Shown here: positions 1 to 9,400 of the stretch, in pieces
Layout: every line of letters begins with the position of its first letter
Numbering within the stretch: position 1 is the stretch's first letter
Notes under the pieces: generated by a model
What the model saw: only the letters and a program-made list of their open reading frames with translations
The model's database searches: none
What the model was told of the DNA's origin: nothing
Assembly (NCBI RefSeq): GCF_030435805.1
Contig: NC_081303.1
Coordinates: 75,677,910 to 75,741,909 of the forward strand
Direction of reading: 5' to 3'
DNA from: Mustela lutreola
Lineage: Eukaryota > Chordata > Mammalia > Carnivora > Mustelidae
DNA: 64,000 nucleotides
Made by a program: the position numbers and the translations under genes

Positions 1-480
1 TGCGTTTTGACGCAGACCTACACGGGATTTTTCTTACGCCTGGGTACACAATAAACACACCCCGATGTGTGAGGGATGAGTGAGTGAACACATCTTCAGC
101 CCTTCTGCATATAGGTACATCACGATCCTTTCGTTTGCTTCCTAGCTTCTCTCTGTGTGTATTTAATGGTCTGGCATTCTTACTGGACTTGACCCACGTG
201 AGAGTAAGTCGTGTTTGTTCTGTGCCCTGCTGCAGCCCCAGTTCCTACACAATGTCTCTAGCACATGGTAAGTCCTCAGTAAATATTCTTGGCAGACCGA
301 AGGGAAATTCTTTCTTTCCAGCTGGAACTTTGAACACCTACCTTCCTGGGCCTTTGAGGATTCAACTAGAAAGATGTAATGTCCCCTTGACCTCTCCGAA
401 TAAGATCGCTACCCAGATAAGGTGAATTAGGGTTGAGGAACCTTGACTTTCTCACTCACTCCCAGACCCCAAAGGAGACA
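1..480. other. Flank beyond the S100A1 3' end
   Basis: No gene, RNA or clear repeat is recognised here. This is the sequence downstream of S100A1 (which reads leftward). The only long open frame (84-425, plus) has no family resemblance and no splice or codon support, so it is not called. Confidence 0.5.
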
Positions 481-505
481 CACAGCAGCTGACTAGAGAA
501 GAGCC

Positions 506-511
506 TTTAAT
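506..511 (-). terminator. S100A1: Polyadenylation signal of S100A1
   Basis: On the minus strand this reads ATTAAA, the commonest variant of the AATAAA signal. It lies about 140 bases past the S100A1 stop codon, a normal length for the short 3' UTR of an S100 gene. Confidence 0.7.
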
Positions 512-649
512 GAAAGTTGAGCGGCAGGCTTGGCCCTCTACTCTTGCACCCTTGATGGAGGGTGGGCAAGGGTAGGAGTGCAGGGAGGAAAAAGTGGGGT
601 GCGGGGGAATCAGGGAAGGGGAAGGGCGCTGCTCACTGGGGCTGTCTGC

Positions 650-1941
650 TCAGCTGTTCTCCCAGAAAAAGTTGTTGCAGGCCACTGTGAGGGCAGCCAC
701 CAGCACCACGTACTCCTGGAAGTCCACCTCCCCGTCTCCATTCTCGTCTAGCTCTTTCATCACCTTGTCCACCGCATCTGCATCTTTCTGGGCCTGAGAG
801 GGAGGAGATGAAAAGGGAGACGCATAGTCCTGAATCGGGGGGGGGGGGGGGGGGATGCGGTGGCTGATTGGGAAGAGCAAGAGGCAGAACTACATGTAAT
901 TATGGGACTGTTGTCCTTAAAACTAATATTTGCAGCCTCCTGTTACCTATAGAATAAACCCCTTAACAAAGCAGAGCACTACTAGCATCTGTTACCATAT
1001 TTTGAGGGCCTAGAGAAGCTTTACAGGGGTTGTCTTATAAAATTGTTAATTCTGACACAAATAGTATGAGGTAGGGTTCATTATTCCCAAATTAACAGCT
1101 GGTGGTTGAATAATGCGCCCAAGTCATACAGCTGGAAGGTGGGAGGGTCAGAACTGGAGCCCAGGCCCGATAGAACCTCCAAGCTGGCACGCTTTCTCCT
1201 GGCTTCTTCACCACAGGGCCCCTGTCAGCATTTGCAACCTGCTTTGCTACATCCTTTGCTCTGGTCAAAACTACTGAGCGTGCTCCCCGTCCTTTCTGCC
1301 AGGCGTTTGTTCATGCAGACACCTCCTAAAATGTCTACATTTATTCTAATAATATTCCCATGGACACCTATGGCTCAAGTGCCCGCTTCTTGGAAAAGCC
1401 CCCTTCAGCCCCGTTAGTATTGTCCCAAAGTTCTTTCTGGCAATTGTTACAGCTCTGAGTAGTTCCTAAGTGGCTGGCCCCAGGCTTCACGGGGAGCTTC
1501 CGGTCAGAGACTGCGGCCTCTTTCATGGGTCAGTCTTCCCCTTCTAGACCGTGAGGCCTCTTTAATGATGCATCTGCATGGGTTCTAGCACTTCATACGT
1601 GATTAACAAATTAGGGTATTTTGTCTTGAACCAGGAGAAGTGGGGAGTCCGAAAAACCCAGGCGAGAAGTCTGGGAGAAGAGGAAGACGGGAGAGAGCTG
1701 GGCTGGGGAGGGCCCCGGGTGGTCCTCCAGCCCTTGCCCGTCCACCCTGCCCCCCGCATCCGTCCCACCCGTCCCACCCTGCCCCCCACAGCGCGCTCAC
1801 ATCCAGGAAGCCCGAGAGCTCCGTCTGCAGCAGCTCTTTCAGCTCCTTCTTGCTCAGCTTGTACTTGTCTCCCTCCTTGCCCGAGTGCGCGTGGAACACA
1901 TTGATGAGCGTCTCCATCGCTGTCTCCAGCTCAGAGCCCAT
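650..1941 (-). CDS. S100A1: S100A1, EF-hand calcium sensor
   Basis: Two coding exons on the minus strand, 1801-1941 (47 codons) and 650-793 (47 codons plus stop), give a 94-residue protein, the usual S100A1 length. The first exon begins [12 protein letters not shown], close to identical to human S100A1 from memory, and holds the 14-residue S100-type loop with KEGDKYKLS. The second holds the canonical EF-hand loop [12 protein letters not shown] and ends in [10 protein letters not shown]. The donor reads GAT|GTGAGC and the acceptor CTCTCAG|GCC, phase 0. The upstream in-frame Met at 1951-1953 is rejected because the family starts at MGSELE. S100A1 forms homodimers in muscle and neurons, where it binds ryanodine receptors, SERCA and titin after calcium loading (family knowledge). 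The single Cys near the C terminus, target of S-nitrosylation and glutathionylation in other mammals, is kept. The non-coding first exon was not identified; it should lie to the right, towards the CpG island. Confidence 0.97.
837..854. repeat. Poly-G homopolymer (18 bases)
   Basis: An uninterrupted run of 18 G lies in the intron between the two coding exons of S100A1, 43 bases from the downstream exon's acceptor. Read as RNA of S100A1 it is a C-run at the polypyrimidine side of the acceptor. The exact length is probably uncertain because of assembly or polymorphism. Confidence 0.85.
1000..1150 (-). repeat. MIR-like SINE remnant
   Basis: The stretch contains the reverse-orientation MIR signature (pieces resembling attattcccaaattaacag and caagtcatacagctgg). 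It is diverged and old, inside the S100A1 intron. Family assignment is from memory of the MIR consensus. Confidence 0.5.
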
Positions 1942-1999
1942 CTCGCAGCTCACCTACCCCGATCCCAGCAGGGAAGCAAGTTGGGGACCCAGCTTAGGG

Positions 2000-4340
2000 C
2001 ATCTGGGGTTGGGGTGAGCGGAGCCCTCAGAGCTGGTCTTGGTCCCTTCCCTGAAACCGCCCTGAGATCAGAGCCACACTGCAGTTATCGCTCCCTGGGA
2101 CCTTATGATGTGGGAACCCAAGGAGGCCTAAATCTCAGCTTGTTCTCTGTGTGCCTCATTCCACATCCCAGCAGAGGGAGTCAGGGACTGGGGCCCTGGA
2201 GGTAGAGCAGCTGGAGCAGGCTGGCTCGAGGGGCCGGCAGTGGACTCTGCAGAGGCTCCCTGCTGCCTGGGTGGACACTAAGGAGGGTGGGGCAGGCAGG
2301 CAGGGACGGTCACAGGACACTGCCGTGCTCTATTTTTACCCTGCCTTGCCCTCCTAGCACAGCTGAGTTCTGTGGCTGGGGGCAGTGGGCTGTGTTCTCC
2401 TCTAAGGCCTTGATTCTGTGGTCTCCCTCCAGCAAGGAGTCCGATGGAGAGAGTGGCAGCCAGAGGGCCCAGCCCCAGACTTTATGGGGAGGGGGAGAGG
2501 CCTGCCTCTGGGCTTCCTGTCAGCAGGCCAGACCGGGCTTCCTTGGGTCCTTCACTCTGCTCTCTGAACAGGTCACTTCAGCTTCCCTGGGGAGGGTACC
2601 TCTTACTTCTCTGCGGTGTCAGGCCTTCCATCCGGTGATGGTAAGAAGGGAGAGAGGAATGACCAAGCCCTTCCTCAGAGCCAGGGCTCCCAGCGAGGGG
2701 GAGGGGAGACCTCTGGGGCCTTGTCCCTCCCGCGGCCCTCTCCCCTGTCTAGGCCCAGCCTGGATGATGTGAGGACAATGGCAGTGGGAAAACCGGTCTG
2801 ATATACGCTGGGGGAGAGAAAAGGCTGAGGATGTCCTCTGAAGGGGCTGGAGAGAAGAGAGGAAAATGGGGGGCGGGTACTGAGGCGGGGGACTGCCAAG
2901 CCAAGCCAGCGGGCCTCTTTCTTTTGGCCTCGGGATGGTCATCCCCTCCGCAGCCTCAGGGGGAAGGGGCAGCTCCGGTGTCTCAGATCAGGTGTCCTTG
3001 TCCTTCCCCAGGCCTGGGGGGCTGAACAATGGGCCCTGATCGGATGACATTCCCCCTTTACAATGGGAACCTTGTGAGTGTCACCTGAACTCTGGACAAG
3101 AGAAGGAGTTGTCACAGAGACATGGGGGAGATGGAATCCAAGCCTGGACTGATGGAGGGGATAAGGGTGCTTGTGGGGGAGGGCTGTTGGTGGCTCAGTT
3201 ACTGGCCCCATCCAGGAGGAGCACTTAGGGCTTGCCTGGAGCCCTTGAGCAGCCTGGGATTTTCCGTAGGGGCTAGGAGAGGACTCTGGCAGGGAGGGGC
3301 GGACAGGAAAACACAGGGGAAGACTTGAAGGAGAGAGGAGTCTGGAAGTCTGGGCCAAGAAAGGAGGAGGAGAAGGGAAGGCCATGTGAAAGGAGTGTTG
3401 GGAGTGGGTGTAGTACCCTAATGCCCCCCCTCTTCATCTCACAGGGTCCATGCTCTGCCACCCCCAGACTTCCTGGGGACCTGAGCACTTGGCAAGGCTG
3501 GGCGGTGGGGGTGGGGACAGAAGCAATAGTTCCCTTTGCTTTCTTATTCTTACCCAACTGGAAGCAAGGTGGGAGCTGGCTCCCTTCCCCAGCACCTGGG
3601 AGATGGAGGGAGCCTTGGGAGGCCATTCTGAGGGCTCTGTGGTAGGTGGGCCTCATGTCCTGGGAGCTTGGTGGCTGGGCTCCCCACTGGCTTCTTCATT
3701 CTCGGAGGAATAGCATGGACCTGCCTCCGAGAGGTCCGACCTTCGTTGGCTTCCCTGCACTACTGTCCACACCTTGTCTCCCCCAAATCCTCAGCTGCTG
3801 TCACTTGAACTCCTCCCAGCCCCTCAGGCCAGCACAGTGCGATTGTCCCCAGGCTTTCGGAGGCCTGCTGAAGTCCCCTTTCCCCCAAGCTGGCCACAGC
3901 AGAGACCTAGCCCGGATGACGCAGGATACTCACTGTCAGCCTGGACCTGAGGTGGGAGCGGGTTCTGGACAGACAGAAGAGTCTGCAAGTGTGGCTAAGG
4001 GAGCTGTGTGGGGAGACCTGTCTGCGGTCCTGCCCCCGTTCCCCCCCCCCCCCACCGGCTCCACCCCTTCACAGACACGGGGCCAGGAGTGGACAGAGGC
4101 GCCCTCTGTCTCCTGGGCTAGAACAGGCTGGCCTGTGTCCTCTTGTGCAGCCTCAGTTGCCTCCCCCTGCCTGCTGGGCCCCAGGAGGCAGGGCCCAGGA
4201 GGAAGGAGGGGGGTGAGAAAAAGGTCCTGGGAGGACACAGCACGGCCTCCCCTCGCCCCACCGAAGCGCCGGCAGGAACGGGAGGGTCCCACTGGGTCTC
4301 AGTGAGGGGACCGCTCAGGGAACCCTTAGATCCTGGGAGT
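2000..4340. other. Upstream region / 5' intron of S100A1
   Basis: No coding exon or young repeat was recognised in this GC-rich stretch. By comparison with other mammals it should contain most of the 5' intron of S100A1 and possibly its non-coding first exon, but no exon could be pinned down from sequence alone. The open frames here are short, overlap on both strands and look like chance. Confidence 0.5.
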
Positions 4341-5010
4341 CTCACGGAGGGGTTTTAGTCCGGCCCCCGCGGAGAGACTTCGGTCCAGGGGCTCTTCCTC
4401 CTCAGCGGGGTTCCCCTCGGTGTGTGGGAGCCCCTTGGGGGTCTTGGGCCGCAGGGTCCTCCTCTCGGGCCTCTAGGACGCCCGCGCCTTCCCGCCTCCC
4501 CCTCCCCTGCAGAGGGGCGCGCGGGGGCCGCCCGGGGGACCCGGCACCCCGCCCAGAGGCTGGGGGGCGGGAGGCGGCGGGAGGCGGGCCTGGGCGGTCT
4601 CCTCGCACCGCATCCCCGCGCTGGCCGGACGCCTCCGCGCTGGGCGGGGGCTGTGCTCGCGCGGCCCCGCGGCCCCTGCGCCCGCCGCCCGCCTCCCCTG
4701 CCTCGGTGAGTCCGGCGCCCCCACCCTGGGCCCGGGCGCCTGCCCGCCCCGGGGCCCTCGCGGGCGTCTGCGCAGCGGGCTCGTCCGGGGGCTCGGGCGG
4801 CGGCGTCCCCGCGGAGGGCAGCGGCGGGCGGGGGCCGGAGCAGGCGGCTGGGCGCTGTGCCCGCTGCCCCCGCGGGGCGGGGTCTCCGCGGCCTGACCCT
4901 GACCGCGGCTGGCCGCCGGCCTGACCCCGCGCTGCCCCGCGGGGAGCAGCGGCCCCGGAGCGCGTGGGCCCCGCGCAGACAGGCGGTGGAGCCCGGCCGC
5001 CTCGTGACCC
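4340..5010. promoter_or_regulatory. CpG island, likely promoter of S100A13 (and perhaps S100A1)
   Basis: The stretch is extremely G+C rich with CpG at near-expected frequency and many GC-box-like motifs, unlike the CpG-poor flanks. It lies between the divergent genes S100A1 (minus) and S100A13 (plus), the place expected for a promoter. A good splice donor, CCTCG|GTGAGT, ends at 4705/4706 and could close a non-coding first exon of S100A13. Long open frames on both strands here (up to 305 codons) are a by-product of few stop codons in GC-rich DNA. That the island serves both genes is an inference. Confidence 0.7.
4650..4705 (+). other. S100A13: Candidate non-coding first exon of S100A13
   Basis: Within the CpG island a strong donor (CCTCG|GTGAGTCC) at 4705/4706 points toward the coding exon acceptor at 5366-5367. 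S100A13 is known to use several alternative 5' non-coding exons in mammals, so this may be one of them. The exon's left end is not determinable from sequence and is a guess. Confidence 0.35.
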
Positions 5011-5374
5011 CGTGGGGGCCGGGTGAGCTCCCAGGAAAGGGCCCTGGGGACTGGAGGCCGCAGAGGGGCCGCTCCAAAGTGCCTCCTCTCAGAGAGGTCT
5101 CCGGCCCATAGGATCGCCACCATCAAGGGGTTCCTGAGACACCGGCGCTTGGAGGGGACCACCAGGCTCAGACCCAGAGAGGATGGGCTTTCTGGAAGCA
5201 GACACCCCTGCCCCCACCCACGCTGGTCCCCTGCCTCAGGCCCCATCCCTGTCCCCTGACTCCTTCCCCACTGCGCTGCTTCCAGCTGGGGCGGGAGGGG
5301 GCAATGCCAGGGCAGGGGCCGTCCGGTCTGTTCTATCTCTCCCTTTCTCTCCTCCCCTGCTCTACAGAGTCCTG

Positions 5375-6401
5375 ATGGCGGCAGAGCCACTGACGGAGCT
5401 GGAAGCGGCCATTGAGACGGTGGTCACCACCTTCTTCACCTTCGCGGGGCAGGAGGGCCGGAAGGGCAGTCTCAGCATCAATGAGTTTAGGGAACTGGCC
5501 ACTCAGCAGTTGCCTCACTTGCTCAAGGTAGGTAGGGGGTCTCTCGGCCTCAGATTTTGGAAGACAGTGGCTGCGGTACACCGTGGCTGGGAGGTGATGT
5601 TTCTGGGCACATAATGTGACTCCAGGTGTGTGGCGGAGAAGGGTGTGGGTGGCTGTGTACATGTGTAGCTTGGGGACACTGCGCTGGTGAGTGTGCAAGT
5701 GCCTTACTGGGCTTTGTGCTCCCCTCAGTGCTCCTGGAAGCCGGGGTGTGCCTCTCTGGTCTCATCTCCCTAGAACGGGAGGGGAGCCAGAGGTGCGTTC
5801 CGGAAGGGCTGTAGACCATCAGTGCTAGAAGGAGGCCAAGAGAAAACACTGTCCAAATTCCTCACTTCACATGTATAGAAACTGAGGCCCAGCTGTAGGA
5901 AGGGGTTTGTCACAGATGGAAACATAGCCCAGTTCATGGAGTGATAGATCCTCGGGGTGGGGGTAGGGGGCTGTAAGAAGGAATCTTTGACTACTTCTCA
6001 CCCCCTCTGGGAATCCCCTCAGTAATGTGCCCAATCAGGTCACCCCTTTTCTCTTACCCGCTGGGCTGAGTAGGGCTGAGTAGGAGCATGGAGTTCATCT
6101 CCGAGTTGCCTAATTACAGTAGGCTGTCAACAGGCTCTTTTATACCCTTTCTGAGAATTTGCAGGCATGTGAAAGTGTGTGGATACGGATTTTTTAAAAA
6201 GATTTTATTTATTTATTTGACACAGAGAGAGAAAAAGCACAAGCAGGAGAGCAGCAGACAGAGGGAGAGGGAGAAGCAGGCTCTCTGCTGAGCAGGGAGC
6301 CTGATGCAGGGCTCAATCCCAGAACCCTGGGGTCATGACCCTAGCTGCAGTCACTTAATAGACTGAGCGCCCCCCCACCCAGGTGTCCCTGGATATGGAT
6401 T

Positions 6402-6435
<34 letters not shown>

Positions 6436-9400
6436 ACAAACATGTCTTGGAAACAGTCTATCATCTGCAAAATCTGCTGCATCCCTAGCCTTATGAGACT
6501 TTTCCCTTCCTTTTCTCTCCAGAGACTTGAGACTCTAGGGTCAACAGTCCCTGTAGCTTTGCCACATGGTGACTGATTTTATCTTCAAATCCGAGTCCCT
6601 CCGGGCCTGGAAGTGCAGGAAGTGACCTCTTAGCTTTTTGTCACTGCTTCCAGATCTTTGTTTCTTCTTCTTCCTGCGACACACAGCTCCTTGGAACCTG
6701 CCCCCTTCTTGCCTTCCTTGTGGGTTCAGCTCCTGCTTTACTGTTTTTCTTTCTTTTTTTTTTTTTTTAAAGATTTTATTTATTTAATTGACATAGAGAG
6801 ATCACAAGTAGGCAGAGAGGCAGGCAGAGAGAGAGGAGAAAGCAGGCTCCCTGCTGAGCAGAGAGCCCGATGCGGGACTCCATCCCAGGACCCTGAGATC
6901 ATGACCCGAGCCGAAGGCAGCGGCTTAACCCACTGAGCCACCCAGGCGCCCCTGCTTTACTGTTTTTCATCATGGCTTTTGTTGGGGTCCTCCGTCGGCA
7001 CACAGAATTCATTGCACACCGGAGCCTTTCAACTTTCTCAACCCCTAGCTTCCAAGGATTCTGTCCAGGTTCTGAGCACCCACTCCTCTGTTCTTGCTAC
7101 AGATCCTGACATTACCAAAATAATGTACCACTTCCAGAATCTGTTTCAAGCCTCCTTGTCCCTGAGTACCACCTCCTGCCATTCCAGTTCTGTTCCTCCA
7201 CTGTTTCCTCGGCTCTGCGGGGACCATCAGGCTCCCGACCCTGTCACCCCCTCATGCCCTGCGTTCTCTTCCCGCTCAGCTGCGTTCTACGGTCAGTCCC
7301 TCGGCTCCCTTGATCCTTTCTCCCTGCGCCGGTTGACAGAATCCCAACCCAGGTTAAGTCCAGTCTTTCACCGCCATTAACTGGAGGGTTAGAGCTACCA
7401 TTCTCTCTCAGATCCAAAATAAGGCAAAAATGTCCATTCTCAAAAAAATAAACAACCTCCTCAATCTCTCTGTGGACCGTTCTGCCCCTGCACTTTGTGT
7501 AGCGGAGTCTGGCTGCAGGAAAAGGTGCTGCCATGTTGACTTGTCCCACTTTATTATTTTTGTTATTATTATTTATTTGATTGAGTATAGTTGATACACA
7601 GTGTTGACTTGTCTCTCTTTAATTCTGTAACAGACTGCAAGGGGGCCCTTGGCACAGCCGTCACCATTCGCCAGCTCTTTCAGATGATCATTTCACAACT
7701 TTTCCTCTCCAACTCTAATCCCTCTGTCCACATTGTCCCTCTCTCTAAGAAATTTTCTCAGAGAAAATAAGAGCAATCAGGAAACTCCTATGTACTGTCT
7801 CCCGGAGCCTATGAAGAGCTGTGTTGAGCCGCCTGCCTGTCCCCTGAGGCATCAGTCTCCCCCCAGGCAGACAGTCCTTCCTCTGCTGCGACTCCGATCT
7901 TTCTCACCCACTAAAACCTGGACTCTTAGAGTTCCTCCTCCTCTGTCTTGCATCATCAGTTTTCCTTCTCCACGGGATTGTTCTGATCGGTTTCCCAATA
8001 CACTGTACTGCCCCCATCTTAAAAAAAAGAGAAGAACCCAGCCCTCTCTCTTGGGTCTGTAACTCCCTCCAGCTGTCTTCTATCTCTGTTCCCCTTTATA
8101 GCAAAACTCAAATGCAGCAAAGTTACTTACACTGATTTGCCCTCCTGGTCCAAAATGCTCACTCCTGAGGCGCTGGCTAGTCATCTTCCTCTCTGAACTC
8201 TGATTTCTGCTCAGATGACAAGTCCTCAGCTTTGCCTTCCTTCACCTTAGAATGCAAAGATCACCACCCTTGCCCTCTATTCCTTTACCTCCTTTATTTT
8301 CTTTTGCAACACACCCATCACAGCTTGACTCCTGTACACACTTGCATGTTACCAAGAGTGAAGGAAAGGACTCACTCACCATTTTATCTCCAGTGCTGAG
8401 AGCAGATACACAGTGAGTGAAATTGAAAAAAAAAAAAAAAAGCGTGTGAATTTGAAAAATATAAAAGGTTTAAATATAAAAGAATAAGAATTGCTGAGTG
8501 AGTAAACAAATAAATGCATCTTACCTACTGTTCTACAAATAGCTTTTTAAAAATGGAACCATGGGCCTGGGGTGGCTCGGTCAGGAGAATGTGTGATCTT
8601 GAACTCAGGGTTGTGAGTTTGAGCCCCATGTTGGATGTAGACATTACTTTAAAAAAAGCAAAATAAAATTTTTTTTTATTAATAAAATAGTATATATTTT
8701 TTTACGATCTTATTTATTTATTTGACAGACAGAGATCACAAGTAGGCAGAGAGGCAGGCAGAGAGAGAGAGGGGGAAGCAGGGAGATGTGATGTGGGGCT
8801 TGATGAGAAGGTGCGGGGCTCGACCCCAAAACCCTGAGATCATGACCTGAGCCAAGGGCAGAGGCTTAACCCACTGAGCCACCCAGGCGCCCCAAAATAA
8901 AATAAGTCTCAAGAAAATCCTGTAGGTAGGGGCGCCTGGGTGGCTCAGTGGGTTAAGCCACTGCCTTCGGCTCAGGTCATGATCTCAGGGTCCTGGGATC
9001 GAGCCCCGCATCGGGCTCTCTGCTCAGCAGGGAGCCTGCTTCCTCCTCTCTCTCTGTCTGCCTCTCTGCCTGCTTGTGATCTCTCTGTCAAATAAATAAA
9101 AAATCTTAAAAAAAAAGAAAAAGAAAAAGAAAATCCTGTAGGTATTTAACAGGATCATATAAAATTATATTTCAGGGAAAACTGACATCTTGACACTACT
9201 GAGTCTTTCAAAAAAAAGGGTACATTTTTCTAATCATGTTTTCTCTTATGGTCTTCAGTTCATTTTTCTTCACAAAAGCTTAATAGGTTTCTTTTTTTTC
9301 TTTTCTTTTTTAAGATTTTATTTATTAATTTGACAGAGAGAGACAGAGAGCGAGAGAGGGAACACAAACAGGAGGAGTGAGAGAGGGAGAAGCAGGCCTC

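Noticed and set aside
1942-1953. In-frame upstream Met of S100A1 (MSCE extension)
   Set aside because: The family always starts at MGSELE, and the upstream Met lies in or at the edge of the 5' splice acceptor area.
4355-5390. Long minus-strand open frames (240 and 305 codons) in the CpG island
   Set aside because: They are Arg/Pro/Gly/Ala-rich, overlap each other and plus-strand frames, and arise from a lack of stop codons in GC-rich DNA. They cross the S100A13 promoter and exon.
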